Positions 23,023 through 36,200 of a stretch of DNA of 64,000 bases are shown piece after piece. The notes beneath the pieces are model-generated. The model ran no database searches, was not told the DNA's origin, and saw only the letters and a program-made list of their open reading frames with translations. The translations under genes were made by a program, and so were the position numbers. The stretch comes from Membranipora membranacea (Eukaryota > Bryozoa > Gymnolaemata > Cheilostomatida > Membraniporidae). The stretch covers positions 13,025,001 to 13,089,000 of the forward strand of contig OU612067.1 of assembly GCA_914767715.1 (NCBI GenBank), given 5' to 3'. Each line of letters opens with the position of its first letter. The stretch's first letter is position 1.

Positions 23023-26000
23023 AAACATGCCAAACGGCAGCATTGAAAAATTAAATCTCTGTTCGATTCTTATCAAACTCCGACCAGTTCAAGCTCTTAT
23101 TGGCCTTACTCAAAATCCAGAATATCGGAATCCTCGGATTAACTGGTGGGTAATAACGCTGACTTGAAATTTCAAAAAATATACCAAGGGAGGGTATCAC
23201 GCTTTTTTTCGCTCAGATCAAAAAATAGATTTGCTTCCAACTCACCTCATAAGGAGGAGCAACTCCTGCTGATCTCAAATCTGCAAACCGTTTGGCTCTG
23301 CTGCTTTTCATTCTCCGTCAGCGTTCGTTCTAATTAGGGTCACTTTTGCTAAAAAAAAACATGCCAAACGGCAGCATTGAAAAATCAAATCTCTGTTCGA
23401 TTCTTATCAAACTCCGACCAGTTCAAGCTCTTATTGGCCTTACTCAAAATCCAGAATATCGGAATCCTCAGATTAACTGGTGGGTAATGACGCTGACTTG
23501 AAATTTCGAAAATTATACCAAGGGAGGGTATCACGCTTTTTTTTCGCTCAGATCAAAAAATAGATTTGCTTCCAACTCACCTCATAAGGAGGAGCAACTC
23601 CTGCTGATCTCAAATCTGCAAACCGTTTGGCTCTGCTGCTTTTCATTCTCCGTCAGCGTTCGTTTTAATTAGGGTCACTTTTGCTAAAAAAAAACATGCC
23701 AAACGGCAGCATTGAAAAATTAAATCTCTGTTCGATTCTTATCAAACTCCGACCAGTTCAAGCTCTTATTGGCCTTACTCGAAATCCAGAATATCGGAAT
23801 CCTCGGATTAACTGGTGGGTAATAACGCTGACTTGAAATTTCGAAAAATATACCAAGGGAGGGTATCACACATTTTTCCGCTCAGATCAAAAAATAGATT
23901 TGCTTCCAACTCACCTCATAAAGAGGAGCAACTCCTGTTGATCTCAAATCTGCAAACCGTTTGGCTCTGCTGCTTTTCATTCTCCGTCAGCGTTCGTTTT
24001 AATTAGGGTCACTTTTGCTAAAAAAAAACATGCCAAACGGCAGCATTGAAAAATCAAATCTCTGTTCGATTCTTATCAAACTCCGACCAGTTCAAGCTCT
24101 TATTGGCCTTACTCAAAATCCAGAATATCGGAATCCTCGGATTAACTGGTGGGTAATAACGCTGACTTGAAATTTCGAAAAATATACCAAGGGAGGGTAT
24201 CACGCTTTTTTTTCGCTCAGATCAAAAAATAGATTTGCTTCCAACTCACCTCATAAGGAGGAGCAACTCCTGCTGATCTCAATTCTGCAAACTGTTTGGC
24301 TCTGCTGCTTTTCATTCTCCGTCAGCGTTCGTTTTAATTAGGGTCACTTTTGCTAAAAAAAAACATGCCAAACGGCAGCATTGAAAAATCAAATCTCTGT
24401 TCGATTCTTATCAAACTCCGACCAGTTCAAGCTCTTATTGGCCTTACTCAAAATCCAGAATATCGGAATCCTCGGATTAACTGGCGGGTAATAACGCTGA
24501 CTTGAAATTTCGAAAAATATACCAAGGGAGGGTATCACGTTTTTTTTTCGCTCAGATCAAAAAATAGATTTGCTTCCAACTCACCTCATAAGGAGGAGCA
24601 ACTCCTGCTGATCTCAAATCTGCAAACCGTTTGGCTCTGCTGCTTTTCATTCTCCATCAGCGTTCGTTTTAATTAGGGTCACTTTTGCTAAAAAAAACAT
24701 GCCTAACGGCAGCATTGAAAAATTAAATCTCTGTTCGATTCTTATCAAACTCCGACCAGTTCAAGCTCTTATTGGCCTTACTCAAAATCCAGAATATCGG
24801 AATCCTCGGATTAACTGGTGGGTAATAACGCTGACTTGAAATTTTGAAAAATATACCAAGGGAGGGTATCACGCTTTTTTTTCGCTCAGATCAAAAAATA
24901 GATTTGCTTCCAACTCACCTCATAAGGAGGAGCAACTCCTGCTGATCTCAAATCTGCAAACCGTTTGGCTCTGCTGCTTTTCATTCTCCGTCAGCGTTCG
25001 GTTTAATTAGGGTCACTTTTGCTAAAAAAAAACATGCCAAACGGCAGCATTGAATTAAATCTCTGTTCGATTCTTATCAAACTCCGACCAGTTCAAGCTC
25101 TTATTAGCCTTACTCAAAATCCAGAATATCGGAATCCTCGGATAAACTGGTGGGTAATAACGCTGACTTGAAATTTCGAAAAATATACCAAGGGCGGGTA
25201 TCACGCTTTTTTTTCGCTCAGATCAAAAAATAGATTTGCTTCCAACTCACCTCATAAGGAGGAGCAACTCCTGCTGATCTCAAATCTGCAAACTGTTTGG
25301 CTCTGCTGCTTTTCATTCTCCGTCAGCGTTCGATTTAATTAGGGTCACTTTTGCTAAAAAAAAACATGCCAAACGGCAGCATTGAAAAATTAAATCTCTG
25401 TTCGATTCTTATCAACCTCCGACCAGTTCAAGCTCTTATTGGCCTTACTCAAAATCCAGAATATCGGAATCCTCGGATTAACTGGTGGGTAATAACGCTG
25501 ACTTGAAATTTCAAAAAATATACCAAGGGAGGGTATCACGCTTTTTTTTCGCTCAGATCAAAAAATAGATTTGCTTCCAACTCACCTCATAAGGAGGAGC
25601 ATCTCCTGCTGATCTCAAATCTGCAACCCATTTGGCTCTGCTGCTTTTCATTCTCCGTCAGCGTTCGTTTTAATAAGGGTCACTTTTGCTAAAAAAAAAC
25701 ATGCCAAACGGCAGCATTGAAAAATTAAATCTCTGTTCGATTCTTATCAAACTCCGACCAGTTCAAGCTCTTATTGGCCTTACTCAAAATCCAGAATATC
25801 GGAATCCTCGGATTAACTGGTGGGTAATAACGCTGACTTGAAATTTCGAAAAATATACCAAGGGAGGGTATCACGCTTTTTTTTCGCTCAGATCAAAAAA
25901 TAGATTTGCTTCCAACTCACCTCATAAGGAGGAGCAACTCCTGCTGATCTCAAATCTGCAAACCGTTTGGCTCTGCTGCTTTTCATTCTCCGTCAGCGTT

Positions 26001-26030
26001 CGTTTTATTTAGGGACACTTTTGCTAAAAA
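23023..26030 (+). repeat. 9-mer HOR, full copy (3008 bp)
   Basis: The variant order matches 20016-23022, including the 3-bp deletion monomer (starts 25030) and CATGCCTAAC (starts 24695). Private changes include ATTTTGAAA at 24841-24849 and GCATCTCCTG near 25599. Confidence 0.92.
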
Positions 26031-27033
26031 AAACATGCCAAACGGCAGCATTGAAAAATTAAATCTCTGTTCGATTCTTATCAAACTCCGACCAGTTCAA
26101 GCTCTTATTGGCCTTACTCAAAATCCAGAATATCGGAATCCTCGGATTAACTGGTGGGTAATAACGCTGACTTGAAATTTCAAAAAATATACCAAGGGAG
26201 GGTATCACGCTTTTTTTCGCTCAGATCAAAAAATAGATTTGCTTCCAACTCACCTCATAAGGAGGAGCAACTCCTGCTGATCTCAAATCTGCAAACCGTT
26301 TGGCTCTGCTGCTTTTCATTCTCCGTCAGCGTTCGTTCTAATTAGGGTCACTTTTGCTAAAAAAAAACATGCCAAACGGCAGCATTGAAAAATCAAATCT
26401 CTGTTCGATTCTTATCAAACTCCGACCAGTTCAAGCTCTTATTGGCCTTACTCAAAATCCAGAATATCGGAATCCTCAGATTAACTGGTGGGTAATGACG
26501 CTGACTTGAAATTTCGAAAATTATACCAAGGGAGGGTATCACGCTTTTTTTTCGCTCAGATCAAAAAATAGATTTGCTTCCAACTCACCTCATAAGGAGG
26601 AGCAACTCCTGCTGATCTCAAATCTGCAAACCGTTTGGCTCTGCTGCTTTTCATTCTCCGTCAGCGTTCGTTTTAATTAGGGTCACTTTTGCTAAAAAAA
26701 AACATGCCAAACGGCAGCATTGAAAAATTAAATCTCTGTTCGATTCTTATCAAACTCCGACCAGTTCAAGCTCTTATTGGCCTTACTCGAAATCCAGAAT
26801 ATCGGAATCCTCGGATTAACTGGTGGGTAATAACGCTGACTTGAAATTTCGAAAAATATACCAAGGGAGGGTATCACACATTTTTCCGCTCAGATCAAAA
26901 AATAGATTTGCTTCCAACTCACCTCATAAGGAGGAGCAACTCCTGTTGATCTCAAATCTGCAAACCGTTTGGCTCTGCTGCTTTTCATTCTCCGTCAGCG
27001 TTCGTTTTAATTAGGGTCACTTTTGCTAAAAAA
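26031..27033 (+). repeat. 9-mer HOR, partial third copy (first 3 monomers)
   Basis: Monomers at 26031, 26365 and 26700 match the first three of the 9-mer. The unit then breaks off into the irregular block D. Confidence 0.85.
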
Positions 27034-29042
27034 AAACATGCGAAAACGGCAGCATTGAAAAATTAAATCTCTGTTCGATTCTTATCAAACTCCGACCAGT
27101 TCAAGCTCTTATTGGCCTTACTCAAAATCCAGAATATCGGAATCCTCGGATTAACTGGTGGGTAATAACGCTGACTTGAAATTTCAAAAAATATACCAAG
27201 GGAGGGTATCACGCTTTTTTTTCGCTCAGATCAAAAAATAGATTTGCTTCCAACTCACCTCATAAAGAAAAGCAACTCCTGCTGATCTCAAATCTGCAAA
27301 CCGTTTGGCTCTGCTGCTTTTCATTCTCCGTCAGCGTTCGTTTTAATTAGGGTCACTTTTGCTACAAAAAAACATGCCAAACGGCAGCATTGAAAAATCA
27401 AATCTCTGTTTGATTCTTATTAAACTCCGACCAGTTCAAGCTCTTATTGGCCTTACTCAAAATCCAGGATATCGGAATCCTCAGATTAACTGGTGGGTAA
27501 TGACGCTGACTTGAAATTTCGAAAAATATACCAAGGGAGGTTATCACGCTTTTTTTTCGCTCAGATCAAAAAATAGATTTGCTTCCAACTCACCTCATAA
27601 GGAGGAGCAACTCCTGCTGATCCCAAATCTGCAAACCGTTTGGCTCTGCTGCTTTTCATTCTCCGTCAGCGTTCGTTTTAATTAGGGTCACTTTTGCTAA
27701 AAAAAAACATGCCAAACGGCAGCATTGAAAAATTAAATCTCTGTTTGATTCTTATCAAACTCCGACCAGTTCAAGCTCTTATTGGCCTTACTCAAAATCC
27801 AGAATATCGGAATCCTCGGATTAACTGGTGGGTAATAACGCTGACTTGAAATTTCGAAAAATATACCAAGGGAGGGTATCACGCTTTTTTTTCGCTCAGA
27901 TCAAAAAATAGATTTGCTTCCAACTCACCTCATAAGGAGGAGCAACTCCTGCTGATCTCAAATCTGCAAACCGTTTGGCTCTGCTGCTTTTCATTCTCCG
28001 TCAGCGTTCGTTTTAATTAGGGTCACTTTTGCTAAAAAAAAACATGCCAAACGGCAGCATTGAAAAATTAAATCTCTGTTCGATTCTTATCAAACTCCGA
28101 CCAGTTCAAGCTCTTATTGGCCTTACTCAAAATCCAGAATATCGGAATCCTCGGATTAACTGGTGGGTAAAAACGCTGAATTGAAATTTCGAAAAATATA
28201 CCAAGGGAGGGTATCACGCTTTTTTTTCGCTCAGATCAAAAAATAGATTTGCTTCCAACTCACCTCATAAGGAGGAGCAACTCCTGCTGATCTCAAATCT
28301 GCAAACCGTTTGGCTCTGCTGCTTTTCATTCTCCGTCAGCGTTTGTTTTAATTAGGGTCACTTTTGCTAAAAAAAAACATGCCAAACGGCAGCATTGAAA
28401 AATCAAATCTGTGTTCGATTCTTATCAAACTCCGACCAGTTCAAGCTCTTATTGGCCTTACTCAAATCCAGAATATCGGAATCCTCAGATTAACTGGTGG
28501 GTAATGACGCTGACTTGAAATTTCGAAAAATATACCAAGGGAGGTTATCACGCTTTTTTTTCGCTCAGATCAAAAAATAGATTTGCTTCCAACTCACCTC
28601 ATAAGGAGGAGCAACTCCTGCTGATGTCAAATCTGCAAACCGTTTGGCTCTGCTGCTTTTCATTCTCCGTCAGCGTTCGTTTTAATTAGGGTCACTTTTG
28701 CTAAAAAAAAACATGCTAAACGGCAGCATTGAAAAATTAAATCTCTGTTCGATTCTTATCAAACTCGGACCAGTTCAAGCTCTTATTGGCCATACTCAAA
28801 ATCCAGAATATCGGAATCCTCGGATTAACTGGTGGGTAATAACGCTGACTTGAAATTTCGAAAAATATACCAAGGGAGGGTATCACGCTTGTTTTTCGCT
28901 CAGATCAAAAAATGGATTTGCTTCCAACTCACTTCATAAGGAGGAGCAACTCCTGCTGATCTCAAATCTGCAAACCGTTTGGCTCTGCTGCTTTTCATTC
29001 TCCGTCAGCGTTCGTTTTAATTAGGGTCACTTTTGCTAAAAA

Positions 29043-29274
29043 AAACATGCCAAACGGCAGCATTGAAAAATCAAATCTCTGTTCGATTCTTATCAAACTC
29101 CGACCAGTTCAAGCTCTTATTGGCCTTACTCAAAATCCAGATTAACTGGTGGGTAAATCCAGAATATCGGAGTCCTCGGATTAACTGGTGGGTAATAACG
29201 CTGACTTGAAATTTCGAAAAATATACCAAGGGAGGGTATCACGCTTTTTTTTCGCTCAGATCAAAAAATAGATT
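29043..29274 (+). repeat. Rearranged and truncated monomer
   Basis: After CAAAATCCAG a 22-bp insertion (29141-29162) repeats nearby monomer sequence: ATTAACTGGTGGGTAA, normally found 17 bp further on, followed by a second ATCCAG. Later, GATTTGC (29271-29277) runs directly into CAAACGGCAGC of the next monomer. About 130 bp at the monomer junction is lost, including the A-tract, with a shared TGC at the breakpoints. Confidence 0.93.
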
Positions 29275-29604
29275 TGCCAAACGGCAGCATTGAAAAATTA
29301 AATCTCTGTTCGATTCTTATCAAACTCCGACCAGTTCAAGCTCTTATTGGCCTTACTCAAAATCCAGAATATCGGAATCCTCGGATTAACTGGTGGGTAA
29401 TAACGCTGACTTGAAATTTCGAAAAATATACCAAGGGAGGGTATCACGCTTTTTTTTCGCTCAGATCAAAAAATAGATTTGCTTTCAACTCACCTCATAA
29501 GGAGCAGCAACTCCTGCTGATCTCAAATCTGCAAACCGTTTGGCTCTGCTGCTTTTCATTCTCCGTCAGCGTTCGTTTTAATTAGGGTCACTTTTGCTAA
29601 AAAA
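29275..29604 (+). repeat. Monomer missing its first five bases
   Basis: This is the downstream partner of the 130-bp junction deletion. It begins at TGCCAAACGG without the preceding AAACA and is otherwise complete, with the private variants GCTTTCAACTC and AAGGAGCAGC. Confidence 0.9.
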
Positions 29605-32600
29605 AAACATGCCAAACGGCAGCATTGAAAAATTAAATCTCTGGTCGATTCTTATCAAACTCCGACCAGTTCAAGCTCTTATTGGCCTTACTCAAAATCC
29701 AGAATATCGGAATCCTCGGATTAACTGGTGGGTAATAAAGCTGACTTGAAATTTCGAAAAATATACCAAGGGAGGGTATCACGCTTTTTTTTCACTCAGG
29801 TCAAAAAATAGATTTGCTTCCAACTCACCTCATAAGAAGGAGCAACTCCTGCTGATCTCAAATCTGCAAACCGTTTGGCTCTGCTGCTTTTCATTCCCCG
29901 TCAGCGTTCGTTTTAATTAGGGTCACTTTTGCTAAAAAAAAACATGCCAAACGGCAGCATTGAAAAATTAAATCTCTGTTCGATTCTTATCAAACTCCGA
30001 CCAGTTCAAGCTCTTATTGGCCTTACTCAAAATCCAGAATATCGGAATCCTCGGATTAACTGGTGGGTAATAACGTTGACTTGAAATTTCGAAAAATATA
30101 CCAAGGGAGGGTATCACGCTTTTTTTTCGCTCATATCAAAAAATAGATTTGCTTCCAACTCACCTCATAAGGAGGAGCAACTCCTGCTGATCTCAAATCT
30201 GCAAACCGTTTGGCTCTGCTGCTTTTCATTCTCCGTCAGCGTTCGTTTTAATTAGGGTCACTTTTGCTAAAAAAAAACATGCCAAACGGCAGCATTCAAA
30301 AATTAAATCTCTGTTTGATTCTTATCAAACTCCGACCAGTTCAAGCTCTTATTGGCCTTACTCAAAATCCAGAATATCGGAATCCTCGGATTAACTGGTG
30401 GGTAATAACGCTGACTTGAAATTTCGAAAAATATACCAAGGGAGGGTATCCCGCTTTTTTTTCGCTCAGATCAAAAAATAGATTTGCTTCCAACTCACCT
30501 CATAAGGAGGAGCAACTCCTGCTGATCTCAAATCTGCAAACCGTTTGGCTCTGCTGCTTTTCATTCTCCGTCAGCGTTCGATTTAATTAGGGTCACTTTT
30601 GCTAAAAAAAAACATGCCAAACGGCAGCATTGAAAAATTAAATCTCTGTTCGATTCTTATCAAACTCTGACCAGTTCAAGCTCTTATTGGCCTTACTCAA
30701 AATCCAGAATATCGGAATCCTCGGATTAACTGGTGGGTAATAACGCTGACTTGAAATTTCGAAAAATATACCAAGGGAGGGTATCACGCTTTTTTTTCGC
30801 TCAGATCAAAAAATAGATTTGCTTCCAACTCACCTCATAAGGAGGAGCAACTCCTGCTGATCTCAAATCTGCAAACCGTTTGGCTCTGCTGCTTTTCATT
30901 CTCCGTCAGCGTTCGTTTTAATTAGGGTCACTTTTGCTAAAAAAAAACATGCCAAACGGCAGCATTGAAAAATTAAATCTCTGTTCGATTCTTATCAAAC
31001 TCCGACCAGTTCAAGCTCTTATTGGCCTTACTCAAAATCCAGAATATCGGAATCCTCGGATTAACTGGTGGGTAATTACGCTGACTTGAAATTTCGAAAA
31101 ATATACCAAGGGCGGGTATCACGCTTTTTTTTCGCTCAGATCAAAAAATAGATTTGCTTCCAACTCACCTCATAAGGAGGAGCAACTCCTGCTGATCTCA
31201 AATCTGCAAACCGTTTGGCTCTGCTGCCTTTCATTCTCCGTCAGCGCTCGTTTTAATTAGGGTCACTTTTGCTAAAAAAAAACATGCCAAATGGCAGCAT
31301 TGAAAAATTAAATCTCTGTTGGATTCTTATCAAACTCCGACCAGTTCAAGCTCTTATTGGCCTTACTCAAAATCCAGAATATCGGAATCCTCGGATTAAC
31401 TGGTGGGTAATAACGCTGACTTGAAATTTCGAAAAATATACCAAGGGAGGGTATCACGCCTTTTTTTCGCTCAGATCAAAAAATAGATTTGCTTCCAACT
31501 CACCTCATAAGGAGGAGCAACTCCTGCTGATCTCAAATCTGCAAACCGTTTGGCTCTGCTGCTTTTCATTCTCCGTCAGCGTTCGTTTTAATTAGGGTCA
31601 CTTTTGCTAAAAAAAAACATGCCAAACGGCAGCATTGAAAAATTAAATCTCTGTTCGATTCTTATCAAACTCCGACCAGTTCAAGCTCTTATTGGCCTTA
31701 CTCAAAATCCAGAATATCGGAATCCTCGGATTAACTGGTGGGTAATAACGCTGACTTGAAATTTCGAAAAATATACAAAGGGAAGGTATCACGCTTTTTT
31801 TTCGCTCAGATCAAAAAATAGATTTGCTTCCAACTCACCTCATAAGGAGGAGCAACTCCTGCTGATGTCAAATCTGCAAACCGTTTGGCTCTGCTGCTTT
31901 TCATTCTCCGTCAGCGTTCGATTTAATTAGGGTCACTTTTGCTAAAAAAAAACATGCCAAACGGCAGCATTGAAAAATTAAATCTCTGTTCGATTCTTAT
32001 CAAACTCCGACCAGTTCAAGCTCTTATTGGCCTTACTCAAAATCCAGAATATCGGAATCCTCGGATTAACTGGTGGGTAATAACGCTGACTTGAAATTTC
32101 AAAAAATATACCAAGGGAGGGTATCACGCTTTTTTTTCGCTCAGATCAAAAAATAGATTTGCTTCCAACTCACCTCATAAGGAGGAGCAACTCCTGCTGA
32201 TCTCAAATCTGCAAACCGTTTGGCTCTGCTGCTTTTCATTCTCCGTCAGCGTTCGTTTTAATTAGGGTCACTTTTGCTAAAAAAAACATGCCAAACGGCA
32301 GCATTGAAAAATTAAATCTCTGTTCGATTCTTATCAAACTCCGACCAGTTCAAGCTCTTATTGGCCTTACTCAAAATCCAGAATATCGGAATCCTCGGAT
32401 TAACTGGTGGGTAATAATGCTGACTTGAAATTTCGAAAAATATACCAAGGGAGGGTATCACGCTTTTTTTTCGCTCAGATCAAAAAATAGATTTGCTTCC
32501 AACTCACCTCATAAGGAGGAGCAACTCCTGCTGAACTCAAATCTGCAAACCGTTTGGCTCTGCTGCTTTTCATTCTCCGTCAGCGTTCGTTTTAATTAGG

Positions 32601-33287
32601 GTCACTTTTGCTAAAAAAAACATGCCAAACGGCAGCATTGAAAAATTAAATCTCTGTTCGATTCTTATCAAACTCCGACCAGTTCAAGCTCTTATTGGCC
32701 TTACTCAAAATCCAGAATATCGGAATCCTCGGATTAACTGGTGGGTAATAACGCTGACTTGAAATTTCGAAAAATATACCAAGGGAGGGTATCACGCTTT
32801 TTTTTCGCTCAGATCAAAAAATAGATTTGCTTCCAACTCACCTCATAAGGAGGAGCAACTCCTGCTGATCTCAAATCTGCAAACCGTTTGGCTCTGCTGC
32901 TTTTCATTCTCCGTCAGCGTTCGTTTTAATTAGGGTCACTTTTGCTAAAAAAAAACATGCCAAACGGCAGCGTTGAAAAATTAAATCTCTGTTCGATTCT
33001 TATCAAACTCCGACCAGTTCAAGCTCTTATTGGCCTTACTCAAAATCCAGAATATCGGAATCCTCGGATTAACTGGTGGGTAATAACGCTGACTTGAAAT
33101 TTCGAAAAATATACCAAGGGAGGGTATCACGCTTTTTTTTCGCTCAGATCAAAAAATAGATTTGCTTCCAACTCACCTCATAAGGAGGAGCAACTCCTGC
33201 TGATCTCAAATCTGCAAACCGTTTGGCTCTGCTGCTTTTCATTCTCCGTCAGCGTTCGTTTTATTTAGGGACACTTTTGCTAAAAAA

Positions 33288-36200
33288 AAACATGCCAAAC
33301 GGCAGCATTGAAAAATTAAATCTCTGTTCGATTCTTATCAAACTCCGACCAGTTCAAGCTGTTATTGGCCTTACTCAAAATCCAGAATATCGGAATCCTC
33401 GGATTAACTGGTGGGTAATAACGCTGACTTGAAATTTCGAAAAATATACCAAGGGAGGGTATCACGCTTTTTTATCGCTCAGATCAAAAAATAGATTTGC
33501 TTCCAACTCACCTCATAAGGAGGAGCAACTCCTGCTGATCTCAAATCTGCAAACCGTTTGGCTCTGCTGCTTTTCATTCTCCGTCAGCGTTCGTTTTATT
33601 TAGGGACACTTTTGCTAAAAAAAAACATGCCAAACGGCAGCATTGAAAAATTAAATCTCTGTTCGATTCTTATCAAACTCCGACCAGTTCAAGCTCTTAT
33701 TGGCCTTACTCAAAATCCAGAATATCGGAATCCTCGGATTAACTGGTGGGTAATAACGCTGACTTGAAATTTCAAAAAATATACCAAGGGAGGGTATCAC
33801 GCTTTTTTTTCGCTCAGATCAAAAAATAGATTTGCTTCCAACTCACCTCATAAGGAGGAGCAACTCCTGCTGATCTCAAATCTGCAAACCGTTTGGCTCT
33901 GCTGCTTTTCATTCTCCGTCAGCGTTCGTTTAAATTAGGGTCACTTTTACTAAAAAAAAACATGCCAAACGGCAGCATTGAAAAATTAAATCTCTGTTCG
34001 ATTCTTATCAAACTCCGACCAGTTCAAGCTCTTATTGGCCTTACTCAACATCCAGAATATCGGAATCCTCGGATTAACTGGTGGGTAATAACGCTGACTT
34101 GAAATTTCGAAAAATATACCAAGGGAGGGTATCACGCTTTTTTTTCGCTCAGATCAAAAAATAGATTTGCTTCCAACTCACCTCATAAGGAGGAGCAACT
34201 CCTGCTGATCTCAAATCTGCAAACCGTTTGGCTCTGCTGCTTTTCATTTTCCGTCAGCGTTCGATTTAATTAGGGTCACTTTTGCTAAAAAAAACATGCC
34301 AAACGGCAGCATTGAAAAATTAAATCTCTGTTCGATTCTTATCAAACTCCGACCAGTTCAAGCTCTTATTGGCCTTACTCAAAATCCAGAATATCGGAAT
34401 CCTCGGATTAACTGGTGGGTAATAACGCTGACTTGAAATTTCAAAAAATATACCAAGGGAGGGTATCACGCTTTTTTTTCGCTCAGATCAAAAAATAGAT
34501 TTGCTTCCAACTCACCTCATAAGGAGGAGCAACTCCTGCTGATCTCAAATCTGCAAACCGTTTGGCTCTGCTGCTTTTCATTCTCCGTCAGCGTTCGTTT
34601 TAATTAGGGTCACTTTTGCTAAAAAAAAACATGCCAAACGGCAGTATTGAAAAATTAAATCTCTGTTCGATTCTTATCAAACTCCGACCAGTTCAAGCTC
34701 TTATTGGCCTTACTCAAAATCCAGAATATCGGAATCCTTGGATTAACTGGTGGGTAATAACGCTGACTTGAAATTTCGAAAAATATACCAAGGGAGGGTA
34801 TCACGCTTTTTTTTCGCTCAGATCAAAAAATAGATTTGCTTCCAACTCACCTCATAAGGAGGAGCAACTCCTGCTGATCTCAAATCTGCAAACCGTTTGG
34901 CTCTGCTGCTTTTCATTTTCCGTCAGCGTTCGATTTAATTAGGGTCACTTTTGCTAAAAAAAACATGCCAAACGGCAGCATTGAAAAATTAAATCTCTGT
35001 TCGATTCTTATCAAACTCCGACCAGTTCAAGCTCTTATTGGCCTTACTCAAAATCCAGAATATCGGAATCCTCGGATTAACTGGTGGGTAATAACGCTGA
35101 CTTGAAATTTCAAAAAATATACCAAGGGAGGGTATCACGCTTTTTTTTCGCTCAGATCAAAAAATAGATTTGCTTCCAACTCACCTCATAAGGAGGAGCA
35201 ACTCCTGCTGATCTCAAATCTGCAAACCGTTTGGCTCTGCTGCTTTTCATTCTCCGTCAGCGTTCGTTTTAATTAGGGTCACTTTTGCTAAAAAAAAACA
35301 TGCCAAACGGCAGCATTGAAAAATTAAATCTCTGTTCGATTCTTATCAAACTCCGACCAGTTCAAGCTCTTATTGGCCTTACTCAAAATCCAGAATATCG
35401 GAATCCTCGGATTAACTGGTGGGTAATAACGCTGACTTGAAATTTCGAAAAATATACCAAGGGAGGGTATCACGCTTTTTTTTCGCTCAGATCAAAAAAT
35501 AGATTTGCTTCCAACTCACCTCATAAGGAGGAGCAACTCCTGCTGATCTCAAATCTGCAAACCGTTTGGCTCTGCTGCTTTTCATTCTCCGTCAGCGTTC
35601 GATTTAATTAGGGTCACTTTTGCTAAAAAAAAACATGCCAAACGGCAGCATTGAAAAATTAAATCTCTGTTCGATTCTTATCAAACTCCGACCAGTTCAA
35701 GCTCTTATTGGCCTTACTCAAAATCCAGAATATCGGAATCCTCGGATTAACTGGTGGGTAATAACGCTGACTTGAAATTTCAAAAAATATACCAAGGGAG
35801 GGTATCACGCTTTTTTTTCGCTCAGATCAAAAAATAGATTTGCTTCCAACTCACCTCATAAGGAGGAGCAACTCCTGCTGATCTCAAATCTGCAAACCGT
35901 TTGGCTCTGCTGCTTTTCATTCTCCGTCAGCGTTCGTTCTAATTAGGGTCACTTTTGCTAAAAACAAACATGCCAAACGGCAGCATTGAAAAATCAAATC
36001 TCTGTTCGATTCTTATCAAACTCCGACCAGTTCAAGCTCTTATTGGCCTTACTCAAAATCCAGAATATCGGAATCCTCAGATTAACTGGTGGGTAATGAC
36101 GCTGACTTGAAATTTCGAAAAATATACCAAGGGAGGGTATCACGCTTTTTTTTCGCTCAGATCAAAAAATAGATTTGCTTCCAACTCACCTCATAAGGAG

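Larger units (their letters stand above)
18344..27033 (+). repeat. Block C: 9-mer HOR region (26 monomers)
   Basis: The 9-mer is seen in full at 20016-23022 and 23023-26030, and in part at 18344-20015 and 26031-27033. Its first three monomers are marked in order by TTTCAAAAAA with a T7 tract, by CCTCAGATT with GGTAATGACG and AAAATTATACC, and by CTCGAAATCC with CACATTTTTCCG. Confidence 0.88.
27034..33287 (+). repeat. Block D: irregular satellite with many private variants (19 monomers)
   Basis: I find no repeated multi-monomer unit here beyond a weak similarity of the monomers at 27370 and 28375, which share CCTCAGATT, GGTAATGACG and GAGGTTATC and lie 1005 bp apart. Many monomers carry changes seen nowhere else in the window. 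Examples are CATGCGAAAACGG at 27037, CATGCTAAAC at 28712, ACTCGGACC near 28764 and CTGGTCG near 29641. The block also contains the only compound rearrangement in the window. It looks like the least homogenised part. Confidence 0.75.

Noticed and set aside
33223-33432. 69-codon frames (33223, 33558, 33893, 36906, 37241, 40591, 40926, 61002, 62007)
   Set aside because: They begin at a TTG or CTG-type start in GTTTGGCTCTG and cross the monomer junction, and are opened by TTTATTTAGGG or TTTAAATTAGG variants that remove a TAA stop in that frame. By-products of the satellite.
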